DNA of 64,000 nucleotides, taken from Agathobacter sp. (lineage in GTDB: Bacteria > Bacillota > Clostridia > Lachnospirales > Lachnospiraceae). Positions within the stretch are counted from its first letter, which is position 1. Each line of letters starts with the position of its first letter. Position numbers and translations under genes: made by a program. Below the pieces are notes generated by a model, which did no database searches, was not told the DNA's origin, and worked only from the letters and a program-made list of their open reading frames with translations. The stretch covers positions 62,001 to 126,000 of the forward strand of contig JALEZW010000071.1 in NCBI GenBank assembly GCA_022772675.1, read 5' to 3'. This document shows, piece after piece, positions 8,562 to 17,299 of this stretch.

Positions 8562-9245
8562 CTATTGTTTTTCCTGTCCGACTTTCTGTTCGGTTTCCTG
8601 TTCGGCTTCCTGCCTGGCTTTTTCCTCCAGAATTGCCTCATTCAACTGAAGCATCTTTGCATCCAGATTAGAGACAATCTCTGCACAGGCCCTAAGGTCA
8701 CGGCTGATATACTCCGGAGCATTTCCCTCAAATTTATAGTAAATCTTATGTTCCAGACTTGCCCAGAAATCCATGGCAATCGTCCGGATCTGAATCTCCA
8801 CCTTGGTATCAACCACACGGTCCGACAGGAAAATCGGAACCGTCACATGCATATGAAAGCTCTTGTATCCGCTTGCCTTCGGATGCTTAATATAGTCCTT
8901 AACACAGATTACCGTAAGGTCATTCTGATTGCCGATCATCTCTGCCAGACGGTAAATATCCGACGTAAAGGAACAAACAATCCGGATTCCCGCAATATCA
9001 TTCACATACTTTACCATATTCTCAATGGTGCTCTCATATCCGTCTCTCTTAAGCTTCTTTACAATGCTCTCCGGTGTCTTTATTCTCTGTTTAATGTATT
9101 CAATGGGATTATACTTATGTATATGAACAAACTCATCATTTAAAATTTCGAGCTTGGTGCCGACTTCCTTGAGTGCGGAATTATACAAAAACATGATGGT
9201 TTCCCAGCTGTCTATATCTTCCCCCAGCATCTGAGATGTACCCAT
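8562..9245 (-). CDS. Small alarmone synthetase ((p)ppGpp synthetase, RelP/RelQ type)
   Basis: This single-domain RelA/SpoT-like enzyme transfers pyrophosphate from ATP to GTP or GDP. The 227 residues carry RIKTPESIVKKLKR, the NDIAGIRIVCSF strand, YIKHPKASGYKSFH (synthetase G-loop region) and VEIQIRTIAMDFWASLEHKIYYK, all diagnostic of the synthetase domain. There is no HD hydrolase, TGS or ACT domain, so it only makes alarmone. The C-terminal tail (EAEQETEQKVGQEKQ) is a low-complexity Glu/Gln extension made of imperfect DNA repeats. It has its own promoter (9298-9303) and shares a leader motif with degV. Confidence 0.93.
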   Translation of the reverse strand: MGTSQMLGEDIDSWETIMFLYNSALKEVGTKLEILNDEFVHIHKYNPIEYIKQRIKTPESIVKKLKRDGYESTIENMVKYVNDIAGIRIVCSFTSDIYRLAEMIGNQNDLTVICVKDYIKHPKASGYKSFHMHVTVPIFLSDRVVDTKVEIQIRTIAMDFWASLEHKIYYKFEGNAPEYISRDLRACAEIVSNLDAKMLQLNEAILEEKARQEAEQETEQKVGQEKQ

Positions 9246-9276
9246 ATTACCCCTCCTTCATTTCTGCCCTCATCTG

Positions 9277-9303
9277 ACCTTTTGGCCCTTGTGTCTTATT
9301 ATA
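9277..9303 (-). promoter_or_regulatory. Promoter -10 and shared leader motif of the alarmone synthetase gene
   Basis: An extended -10 (TGT before TATAAT at 9303-9298, minus strand) is followed after 5 nt by ACAAGGGCCAAAAGGT (9292-9277). It differs at one base from the degV leader motif at 6166-6151. The inverted-repeat partner seen at degV is not kept here. Confidence 0.5.
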
Positions 9304-9410
9304 ACATAGGTATTATAAATTGTACTCATTTTCATAGAAAATTTATACTTTTTCTACATTCCTGTCTTCCCAGAGAAAATTATGATGACGAATAAGTGAA
9401 TTATTATATT

Positions 9411-9680
9411 CTACATATAATCTTCCTCAACAACCTGCATTTCCAGATAATCAAAGTCAATTTCTTCCACAAAATTATCACGATTAAATCTCGTTTTAGC
9501 ATGTTGCTGAAATTCCGCAATATTTGCATCCAGCCAGATTGGTTTACCAAGATCAAATCTTAAGCATGCCTCCTCCAGTGCATGGAAGATTTTGTGAGTC
9601 CTTGTATCATCCGTATTTTCTTCAATCGTTTCTGACTTGATTAAATGCGTATTTTTCCAAATCTTAAACCATACTTTCAT
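9411..9680 (-). CDS. Conserved-looking small acidic protein downstream of the TrmH methyltransferase
   Basis: I cannot name this 89-residue protein. It opens with a basic strand (MKVWFKIWKNTHLIK) and continues with a helix rich in acidic and aromatic residues, ending EIDFDYLEMQVVEEDYM. Its start overlaps the end of the methyltransferase gene by 17 nt, and an AGGAGAAAG ribosome site lies within that gene, so translation is probably coupled. The coupling suggests co-expression with RNA modification, but there is no motif to define a role. Confidence 0.7.
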   Translation of the reverse strand: MKVWFKIWKNTHLIKSETIEENTDDTRTHKIFHALEEACLRFDLGKPIWLDANIAEFQQHAKTRFNRDNFVEEIDFDYLEMQVVEEDYM

Positions 9681-10458
9681 ATTTCTTTCTCCTCTGTCTG
9701 CTACATTCGTAGGTCAAAAGAGCTGCTGAAACAGCTGCATTTAAAGATTCCACCTGCCCTTCCATGGGAATTTTCAGGTAAAAATCCGCTTTCGATGCCA
9801 CTTCTTCAGAAAGTCCGTTTCCTTCGTTTCCAATTAAAAAACCGCTGGCTTTTGTATAGTCAAATGAATCATAACTTTCATTACCTTTAAGATGTGCGGC
9901 GTAAAGCGTCACTTTTTTCTCTTTTAGCCGTTCCATAAGTGCCGGAAGATCATCTGAAATCAAATATGGCATGCGGTAAATGCTTCCCATAGTAGAACGT
10001 ATTGTTTTGGGATTAAAAAGATCCACTGTTGTCCGGTTCATAATAATTCCGGTAACTCCGGCTCCTTCACCGGTTCGCACCATCGTTCCCAGATTTCCCG
10101 GATCCTGTATGCTGTCTAAAATCAGAAGATGCGTCTTATCCCCTTTCAACAGATTCTTCAATTCATACTTTGGCATCCGGACAACAGCCAGAATCCCCTG
10201 GGGTGTCTGGGTATCAGAAACTGCGCGAAAAACGGAATCCTGAAGGATTTCATAGGAATATTCCTCCAGTAGTTTCCTGTTTTCATTCTGATGCAAAAAG
10301 CTCTCGGATACATATACCGAAATGACAGAGGTTTTTGTAGCCTCCCGGAACATTTTGATTCCCTCAACTACAAAAGCTCCCTCTTTTTTTCGCTCCCTGG
10401 ATTTTTTCATTAATGCAGATAAATGCTTCATCTGCTGGTTTGCCGTACTTGTAATCAT
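9664..10458 (-). CDS. TrmH/SpoU-family RNA 2'-O-methyltransferase
   Basis: SpoU-class enzymes methylate ribose 2'-hydroxyls in tRNA or rRNA using SAM bound in a trefoil knot. All three motifs are present: QDPGNLGTMVRT (motif 1), LIGNEGNGLS (motif 2) and IPMEGQVESLNAAVSAALL (motif 3). An N-terminal substrate-binding domain of about 100 residues precedes them, so this is the RlmB-like long form (264 residues). Target nucleotide cannot be predicted. The start overlaps the stop of the upstream ThrE-type gene by 4 nt. Confidence 0.93.
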   Translation of the reverse strand: MITSTANQQMKHLSALMKKSRERKKEGAFVVEGIKMFREATKTSVISVYVSESFLHQNENRKLLEEYSYEILQDSVFRAVSDTQTPQGILAVVRMPKYELKNLLKGDKTHLLILDSIQDPGNLGTMVRTGEGAGVTGIIMNRTTVDLFNPKTIRSTMGSIYRMPYLISDDLPALMERLKEKKVTLYAAHLKGNESYDSFDYTKASGFLIGNEGNGLSEEVASKADFYLKIPMEGQVESLNAAVSAALLTYECSRQRRKKYESMV

Positions 10459-10910
10459 GACTCCTCCTGTTTCTTATTTTTTTCCCGTTTATGGAATAGT
10501 GCCTCCGGAATGGAAAATCCAAAAATAATCCCAAAGACAATTGCAAGTGCAATTTCAAAGGTTTCCAGTCCTTTTGCCGCAAACAGTTCCTTTTTTCCAA
10601 AAATCAGATAGTATGCCGTATAATAAATCCCCGCCCCTGGAACCAGTGGGAAAATCCCCGGAAGAAAGTAAACAGTTGCCGGATTCTGCCTCAGTACTGC
10701 AGTTATCCGGCAGAAAATTGTCAAAACAAATGCGGCCGTAAGACTTCCCAGAACAACATTTTTCATCTTCAAAACTATGGCATAATATACGACCCATTCC
10801 AAGGCTCCTGCCAGCCCGCAAAGAGGCAGTTCCTGTTTTGGCACTGAAAATAGTATGGCAAATGTAATTGTAGCCGTCATCGCAATCAGAAACTGAATAA
10901 AATAATTCAT
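10455..10910 (-). CDS. ThrE-type threonine/serine exporter, C-terminal-domain subunit
   Basis: A 151-residue protein with five hydrophobic helices, matching the ThrE_2 (DUF3815) half of the amino-acid exporter. The PGIFPLVPGAGIYYT segment is the characteristic proline/glycine loop of this family. In actinobacterial ThrE the two halves are one polypeptide; in Firmicutes they are often separate genes, as here with the partner at 10985-11761. Together they probably export threonine, serine or a related metabolite. It ends in a charged tail and overlaps the methyltransferase start. Confidence 0.88.
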   Translation of the reverse strand: MNYFIQFLIAMTATITFAILFSVPKQELPLCGLAGALEWVVYYAIVLKMKNVVLGSLTAAFVLTIFCRITAVLRQNPATVYFLPGIFPLVPGAGIYYTAYYLIFGKKELFAAKGLETFEIALAIVFGIIFGFSIPEALFHKREKNKKQEES

Positions 10911-10984
10911 TTTTGTCTTACCTCCATGAGAAAATTTTCCAACATTCTAATGTCCTAATATGATTCCACCGCTTTATCCCTGAC

Positions 10985-11761
10985 TCATGAAAACTGCAGG
11001 ATATGCAGGTAACGTAACAGTACCAATGGCAATGACACTCCAACTGCAATGCACAGTCCTGTCAGAAGGGCATCAATGAGGTGAATCGTTCCCGAAAGAT
11101 AATCCCCATTATAAAAATCACGGATGGAAGTGGTAAATACGATTCCCGGCACCAACGGCATAATGGTACCAATTACAACCTTATCATGCAGCAACGGAAG
11201 GAACCCAAAGGCTGCCGGCAGACTCAGAATAGATACCAGTAAACTGACATAGACATTTGTCAGAAACCGTGATACTTTTCTTTTTGCACAGAAAAGCAAT
11301 GCTATCTGTTCCATTACTCCCACAAAAAAAGCATATACCCCATCCGGAAAACGTCCTCCGAACAAAAGCGTAAATGCGGCACAGCCCAATCCACAGGCAA
11401 GCAGACATATGCCGTTGGAATAATTTGGTATCTTACGGCATTGTTCCAGCCTTTCCTCTGCCTCCTTTAGTGTACAGCGGTGGCTGCAGATATCTCTGGT
11501 CAGCTGATTTAAGGCGGTCAGTTTTCCCAGATGTGTCGCGGATAACGGCACGTGCCGAATCACGGAACAGGCATCCTCCTGTTTTTCGTTTGCGCTGGCA
11601 AAAATCCCATTGGAAAGTACATAGACATCCGAATCCTCCAAACCAAATTCGTCCAGTATTCTTACCACAGAATCCTCCACACGGTATATTTCCGCACCGC
11701 ACCGTAACATGGAATCTCCAATTCCCACTGCAAGTGTAAGGATTTCCTTTGTGTCATTCAT
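10985..11761 (-). CDS. ThrE-type threonine/serine exporter, N-terminal-domain subunit (DUF1212)
   Basis: The soluble N-terminal part contains LRCGAEIYRVEDSV and the later SNGIFAS segment typical of DUF1212; about five membrane helices follow, including PLVPGIVFTTSIRDFYNGDYLSG near the C-terminus. The start at 11761 (258 residues) is used because AAGGAGA lies seven bases upstream, whereas the longer frame has no such site. A TATAAT -10 is visible just upstream on the minus strand. The gene forms the first member of an operon with the second ThrE subunit, the methyltransferase and the small acidic protein. Confidence 0.9.
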   Translation of the reverse strand: MNDTKEILTLAVGIGDSMLRCGAEIYRVEDSVVRILDEFGLEDSDVYVLSNGIFASANEKQEDACSVIRHVPLSATHLGKLTALNQLTRDICSHRCTLKEAEERLEQCRKIPNYSNGICLLACGLGCAAFTLLFGGRFPDGVYAFFVGVMEQIALLFCAKRKVSRFLTNVYVSLLVSILSLPAAFGFLPLLHDKVVIGTIMPLVPGIVFTTSIRDFYNGDYLSGTIHLIDALLTGLCIAVGVSLPLVLLRYLHILQFS

Positions 11762-11820
11762 AATTGGTCTCCTTATAAGTATTATACCCATTCTAAGCAG
11801 ATACAAAATTTCTGAAACAG

Positions 11821-11851
11821 AAAAAGACGGCAGGAATTTCTCTCTGCCGTC
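11821..11851 (-). terminator. Terminator of the dnaE-pfkA transcript
   Basis: GACGGCAG (11826-11833) pairs with CTGCCGTC (11844-11851). On the minus strand the stem is followed by TTTTT at 11825-11821, directly after the pfkA stop. Confidence 0.88.
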
Positions 11852-11876
11852 ATATCATATCGATTCCGTCTGTTTT

Positions 11877-12848
11877 CTATACCAGCGATTCGGAAATCTG
11901 GTACATATACTCATCGATATCCTTTGTCATGGCAAGTGCCTCATCAATATCGAAATCAACAAACTCTCCACCTTTATGTCCGATTACACGATTGCTCTTT
12001 CCCTCACAGAGAAGATCAACAGCCATAGCTCCCATGGTTGTTGCATAAACTCTGTCCTTGCATGTAGGACTTCCACCTCTTTGCATATGTCCTAAAATGG
12101 TGGCCCGGGTCTCAATTCCAGTAGCTTTCTCAATTTGCTCTGCCATACTCTGAGAATGTCCAATTCCCTCTGCATTTACAATTATATAATGCTGTTTTCC
12201 TTTTTTCTTGGCACTTACCACACGCTCGATCAGCTTATCCACATCATTATCAAATTTCTCCGGAAGAAGAATTTCCTCAGCTCCATTTGCAAGTCCGCAC
12301 CACAGTGCAATATGTCCTGCACCACGGCCCATAACTTCGATAATAGAACACCTCTCATGGGAAGTAGATGTATCACGCACCTTGTCAATTGCCTCCATTG
12401 CTGTATTGACTGCGGTATCAAATCCGATTGTATAATCGGTGCAGGCAATGTCCAGATCAATTGTACCCGGAAGTGCTATCGTATTGATTCCAAGGGCTGC
12501 AAGCTTTTGGGCTCCCTTAAAAGAACCATCACCACCAATGACAACAATTGCATCAATACCATGTTTTCTGCAGATTTCTGCTCCCTTCTGCTGTCCCTCA
12601 GGAGTAACAAACTCCATACAGCGGGCAGTCTGAAGAATGGTACCGCCACGGGAAATAGAATCTGATACGCTCTTTGCATCCATATCGATGATTTCCTCAT
12701 TCAGCAGACCGGCATATCCTCTCTTGATTCCCTTAACCTTCTTTCCCTTGGATAATGCCTGACGGACAACTGCGCGGATCGCAGCATTCATTCCCGGCGC
12801 ATCTCCTCCACTGGTCAGTACACCAATTGTATTAATTTCTTTTGCCAT
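11877..12848 (-). CDS. pfkA: ATP-dependent 6-phosphofructokinase
   Basis: PfkA phosphorylates fructose 6-phosphate in glycolysis. The GGDGS loop carries glycine at the position that separates ATP enzymes from PPi enzymes, so ATP is the expected donor. The catalytic segment is PGTIDLD in place of the usual TIDND; the two aspartates are kept, and only the asparagine between them is replaced. EVMGRGAGHIALW and the C-terminal effector region are normal. The AUG at 12848 (323 residues) is chosen because GGAGG lies just upstream, inside the longer frame. It follows dnaE, a pairing common in Firmicutes. Confidence 0.97.
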   Translation of the reverse strand: MAKEINTIGVLTSGGDAPGMNAAIRAVVRQALSKGKKVKGIKRGYAGLLNEEIIDMDAKSVSDSISRGGTILQTARCMEFVTPEGQQKGAEICRKHGIDAIVVIGGDGSFKGAQKLAALGINTIALPGTIDLDIACTDYTIGFDTAVNTAMEAIDKVRDTSTSHERCSIIEVMGRGAGHIALWCGLANGAEEILLPEKFDNDVDKLIERVVSAKKKGKQHYIIVNAEGIGHSQSMAEQIEKATGIETRATILGHMQRGGSPTCKDRVYATTMGAMAVDLLCEGKSNRVIGHKGGEFVDFDIDEALAMTKDIDEYMYQISESLV

Positions 12849-12911
12849 TGTGAAATCCTCCATGTATTTTTAAATGAATATAATTCTCTAATCAGTTTAA
12901 TTTTATACTTA

Positions 12912-15900
12912 TTACGAACGATTTTCAATATTTTTTTCTACAAGTTTTATATTTTTTTCGCCAAAGAAATCCGAAAGTTTCCCCAGCAGCCTTGCATCCG
13001 CACATACTGCATAATTTTTCCCCAGTTTTTTGTACTGTTTATTCTCTGCAATAAAAACCACAACGTCATCCCCGCCGTCCGAATCGCGAATCAGATTATA
13101 AAGGTTCTCTTCCCGTTCCGAGAACTCCTTCATGGTTTGAAATCTAATCCAGATTTCCTTTTTGGTCTGTTCAAAGGGTATCATCCGTTCACAGATTACT
13201 TTTCCGTCCTGTTCCTCTTCCACGGTTGCCCGCCCGGTAACAAATATCTTTGCCTCTTCCTCCAGAAGATTCCTGTATTTCTCATAGTCTTTCGGAAAAA
13301 CAATGATTTCCACGGAGCCGGTCAGATCCTCTAAGGTGATAAACGCCATCTGCTGGTTATTTCTTGTGTACTTGACGGTCTTACCGGTAACCATACCGCC
13401 CACCACCACATGAGCATTGTCCTGTACGCGGATTTCCCCACTTTCTTCCTCTCTGATGAAATCGGCAGCATTCGCTGTGATGTTTTTCCTCATTTTATCC
13501 AGATAATCTTCCAATGGATGTCCACTGAGATAAATTCCCAGCACCTCTTTTTCATATCCAAGCAGCACCTCCTTCGGAAATTCCTCCACATTCGGATACT
13601 GAATCGTATAATCCTTTTTGTCCTCCTCTGATACCAGGTCAAAGAGACTCATCTGTCCGGCAAAGCCGCTTTTTTTTCTCCGCACCACATCATCTACAAG
13701 TGAAGAAGCCACCAGTACCATCTGCCTTCTGTTTCCGTCAAGGCAGTCGCAGGCACCGGACTTGATCAGATTTTCCACTGCACGTTTGTTAATATCACGC
13801 TGCACTGTCCGCTCAATAAAATCCTGCAGGGTACGGTAAGCGCCATTCTTTCTCTCTTCAATAATACTGTCGATTACCGGACGTCCCAGGGACTTAATGG
13901 CATAAAGCCCATAGCGCACGCAGTCCCCTTCTGCCGTAAACTCTCCCTGTCCCACATTGATATCCGGTGGGAGCACACGGATTCCCATTTCTTTGCAGTG
14001 GAGAAGGTACTCTGCCTCTTTACCGGAATTATCAATAACAGAGGTCATAAGGGCTGCCATAAACTCAACGGGATAATAGCACTTGAGCCATGCGGTCTGC
14101 ACGCATATAACAGCATATGCCGCTGCATGGGATTTATTAAATGCGTATTTAGCAAAATCTACCATGGAATCGTAAATAGAATCTGCTGCTTTTTCATCAA
14201 TTCCATTGGCAACACATCCCTTAATTCCTCTGGACTCATCTCCATAGACAAAGCTTTTTCTCTCTGCATCAATGACATACTGTTTCTTTTTACTCATGGC
14301 CCGGCGGATATTATCCGCCTGTCCCATGGTATATCCGGCCAGTTGCTGCACAATCTGCATAACCTGTTCCTGATAGACAATGCATCCATATGTCGGTTCC
14401 AAAATAGGCTTTAATTCAGGTGTTATATAGGAAATTTCATCTGCATTATTTTTTCCCTTAATATAATCCGGAATAAAATCCATAGGACCAGGACGATAAA
14501 GAGAGATACCTGCAATGATATCCTCAAAATTCTGGGGTTTTAATTCCTTCATGAAATTCTGCATTCCCGCGGACTCCATCTGGAATACGCCCTCAGTTCT
14601 TCCGCTTCCGATAAAATCCAGCACCTTTTTATCATTAAAATCAATGTGGTCAATATCAATATCGATTCCTCTGGCCGCCTTAATATTTTTCACCGCATCC
14701 TTAAGAACTGTAAGAGTCCTGAGACCGAGAAAATCCATCTTTAATAACCCCAGTTCCTCAAGCTGTACCATGTTATACTGTGCTGTTGGTGTGCCGTCAC
14801 TGGCACGTCCCAGCGGCACGTAGTCACTGGCCTCACCCGGATAAATAACCACACCGGCTGCATGGACTGAAGTATGATTTGGCAGTCCCTCCAAACGCTT
14901 TGCCATATCAATCAGTTCATGCATCCTCGGATCTCCATCATAGAGACTTCTGAATTCCGGATTGATCTTAAGTGCCCGGTCAATGGTGATATTTAATTCT
15001 GCCGGAACCATTTTTGCCACCCGGTCCATCTCCGCATATGGAAAATCCAACGCCTTTCCAACTGCTTTGATTACTCCGCGGGCTGCCATGGTTCCAAAAG
15101 TTGTAATCTGTGTAACAGAATCCTTACTATACTTTTCCGCCACATATTCAATCACACGGTAACGCTCCGCGTACTCAAAATCCACATCAATATCCGGCAT
15201 GGAAACACGCTCCGGATTTAAGAACCGCTCAAACAACAGATTATATCGAACCGGATCGATATTTGTGATTCCGGTGCAGTAGCACACACGGCTTCCGGCA
15301 CCGGATCCGCGTCCCGGCCCCACCCAGCAGTCATGGGTCTTTGCCCAGTTAATATAATCCCATACAATCAGAATATACTCCACAAACCCCATTTTCTGAA
15401 TAATGCCCAGCTCATACTCCATGTCATTATGGATTTCTTCACACTGCGTTTCGTCATAATCCGGATTGTCCGTATATTTTTCTTTAAATCCCTTTTCACA
15501 TAATGTATTTAAAAATTCCCACGCTGATGCATAACCTTCCGGCGGCTCATATTTTGGAATCTGATAATTTCCAAACTCCAGGGTCACATGACATCTGTCT
15601 GCAATTTTTTGTGTATTATCCGCAGCTTCTTTTGCATAAGGAAAAAGGCTTCGCATCTGCTCTTCGCTTTTCACAAAAAACTGCCCACCCTCATAACGCA
15701 TGCGGTTCTCGTCTGTAACTTTTTTCCCCGTCTGAATACACAGAAGCACATCGTGAGCCTCCGCATCCGTTTCGTAGGTATAATGCACATCATTTGTGCA
15801 GACCAGACCAATTCCCAATTCCTCACTCATACGAACCAGCTGCTGGTTTACCAGCTTTTGATCCGCGATACCATGGTCCTGCAGTTCCAGAAAAAAGTTA

Positions 15901-16406
15901 TCTTTTCCGAAACACTCTGCATATTTTAATGCAATTTTTTTTGCATCCTCGTAGAGTCCCCGCACGATGAATCGTGGAATCTCGCCGGCAAGGCAGGCAC
16001 TTAAACAGATCAGTCCCTCATGGTATTTCTCCAGAGTTTCAAAATCTACACGGGGTCTGTAATAATATCCTTCCGTAAAACCGATGGAAACAATTTTCAT
16101 TAGATTTGCGTAACCCCTGTTATTCTCAGCCAGAAGAATCAGATGGAAATAGCGGTCATCCCCATGGCTCAACTCACGGTCAAACCTGGAATTGGGTGCC
16201 ACGTAAACCTCACATCCAATGATTGGATTGATGCCTGCCTCCTTTGCTGTCTTATAAAATTCAACGACACCATACATGTTTCCATGATCGGTGATGGCAG
16301 CACTGTTCATTCCCAGTTCTTTTACCCGGGCAACATATTCCTTAATCTTGTTGGAGCCATCCAGAAGTGAATATTCCGTATGGGTATGCAGATGTACGAA
16401 TGCCAT
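12912..16406 (-). CDS. dnaE: DNA polymerase III alpha subunit
   Basis: A 1164-residue DnaE-type replicative polymerase. The N-terminal PHP domain begins HLHTHTEYSLLDGS with its metal-binding histidines. The catalytic region shows GPGRGSGAGSRVCY and the PDIDVDFEYAER aspartate motif, and a later YQEQVM segment. A helix-hairpin-helix region and an OB fold (about 1000-1060) precede the C-terminus. In Clostridia DnaE usually works alongside PolC, which is not in this window. The start has an AAGGAAGG ribosome site. pfkA follows 63 nt after the stop. Confidence 0.97.
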   Translation of the reverse strand: MAFVHLHTHTEYSLLDGSNKIKEYVARVKELGMNSAAITDHGNMYGVVEFYKTAKEAGINPIIGCEVYVAPNSRFDRELSHGDDRYFHLILLAENNRGYANLMKIVSIGFTEGYYYRPRVDFETLEKYHEGLICLSACLAGEIPRFIVRGLYEDAKKIALKYAECFGKDNFFLELQDHGIADQKLVNQQLVRMSEELGIGLVCTNDVHYTYETDAEAHDVLLCIQTGKKVTDENRMRYEGGQFFVKSEEQMRSLFPYAKEAADNTQKIADRCHVTLEFGNYQIPKYEPPEGYASAWEFLNTLCEKGFKEKYTDNPDYDETQCEEIHNDMEYELGIIQKMGFVEYILIVWDYINWAKTHDCWVGPGRGSGAGSRVCYCTGITNIDPVRYNLLFERFLNPERVSMPDIDVDFEYAERYRVIEYVAEKYSKDSVTQITTFGTMAARGVIKAVGKALDFPYAEMDRVAKMVPAELNITIDRALKINPEFRSLYDGDPRMHELIDMAKRLEGLPNHTSVHAAGVVIYPGEASDYVPLGRASDGTPTAQYNMVQLEELGLLKMDFLGLRTLTVLKDAVKNIKAARGIDIDIDHIDFNDKKVLDFIGSGRTEGVFQMESAGMQNFMKELKPQNFEDIIAGISLYRPGPMDFIPDYIKGKNNADEISYITPELKPILEPTYGCIVYQEQVMQIVQQLAGYTMGQADNIRRAMSKKKQYVIDAERKSFVYGDESRGIKGCVANGIDEKAADSIYDSMVDFAKYAFNKSHAAAYAVICVQTAWLKCYYPVEFMAALMTSVIDNSGKEAEYLLHCKEMGIRVLPPDINVGQGEFTAEGDCVRYGLYAIKSLGRPVIDSIIEERKNGAYRTLQDFIERTVQRDINKRAVENLIKSGACDCLDGNRRQMVLVASSLVDDVVRRKKSGFAGQMSLFDLVSEEDKKDYTIQYPNVEEFPKEVLLGYEKEVLGIYLSGHPLEDYLDKMRKNITANAADFIREEESGEIRVQDNAHVVVGGMVTGKTVKYTRNNQQMAFITLEDLTGSVEIIVFPKDYEKYRNLLEEEAKIFVTGRATVEEEQDGKVICERMIPFEQTKKEIWIRFQTMKEFSEREENLYNLIRDSDGGDDVVVFIAENKQYKKLGKNYAVCADARLLGKLSDFFGEKNIKLVEKNIENRS

Positions 16407-16479
16407 TGTAGTATTTCCTTCCTTAAAGTAATCTTATATTATAACTATTCAGAACCCCTATACATTCGCAAAAACGTAC

Positions 16480-17298
16480 TTATATCCCCAGTCCCAGTGC
16501 CATACAAATCAGGGACAGCACCAAAAGATGCACCGGATAAAACCAGTAAAAGAAGTACTTCACCTGCCGTCCCCTGGTTCCATTGTAGGCACGCAGTGGA
16601 ATCAGCATAAGAAATGCAGCCCACTCCAGCATTCCACACAATAATCCAAGCACCAGTACCATGATAGAAAAGCCACGCATTCTGTCATTACAAAACAGAT
16701 ACATAACAAAAATAGCAGCCACCCCGCCGGCACCGTAATCTGTATGAAGGATTTCCGCCAGAATACCACCGGTAAGAAGGACAGCAGCCACACATATTCC
16801 ACGGAGATTCTGTGTTTTCATCCGTTCTCTCCCGGTCAATCCCTCTGTCTTATAACGGCAGATGGCATAATCTGCTGTCCAAATAGTTAAAAGTCCAATT
16901 AATAAGGTTATAAATACGTTGTTATAACTTGTGTCTAAGAATTTCTGATTAAATGCCATATCAAATGGTACTTCTGAAATCAGAGCAAATAAAAATAGGC
17001 GAAGCGCATACTTTGCACGATTTGCCGTGTGAAAAAATCCTTCCACCAGAAGGAAACAGTAAATGGGAAAAGCCATCCTGCCAATCAGCCGCATCAAAAG
17101 ATACAGTCCCTGCCATACAGCAATATTCTGCTGCGTAACCGGTCCCCCTGCCGGCATCTGTACCAGCATCCGCTCCAATATTGTTGCCGCCGTATGGTCG
17201 ATAAACATCGTAAATACTGCAATCATTTTAAGAGTACAGCCGGACAGACCACGCTGTCCGGCTGCTGAAGAATGACTACTCATTTGCATATTAGTCAT
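16480..17298 (-). CDS. TraX-family integral membrane protein
   Basis: A 272-residue protein with seven or more hydrophobic helices. LSGCTLKMIAVFTMFIDHTAA near the N-terminus, RLIGRMAFPIYCFLLVEGF and the C-terminal FFYWFYPVHLLVL are the family pattern of TraX, known as an F-pilin acetylase in Enterobacteria. In Clostridia chromosomal copies have no conjugation genes around them, as here, and may acylate another surface molecule. It starts one base after the glycogen phosphorylase stop (17300 on the minus strand), so the two are probably cotranscribed. Confidence 0.85.
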   Translation of the reverse strand: MTNMQMSSHSSAAGQRGLSGCTLKMIAVFTMFIDHTAATILERMLVQMPAGGPVTQQNIAVWQGLYLLMRLIGRMAFPIYCFLLVEGFFHTANRAKYALRLFLFALISEVPFDMAFNQKFLDTSYNNVFITLLIGLLTIWTADYAICRYKTEGLTGRERMKTQNLRGICVAAVLLTGGILAEILHTDYGAGGVAAIFVMYLFCNDRMRGFSIMVLVLGLLCGMLEWAAFLMLIPLRAYNGTRGRQVKYFFYWFYPVHLLVLSLICMALGLGI

Positions 17299-17299
17299 A

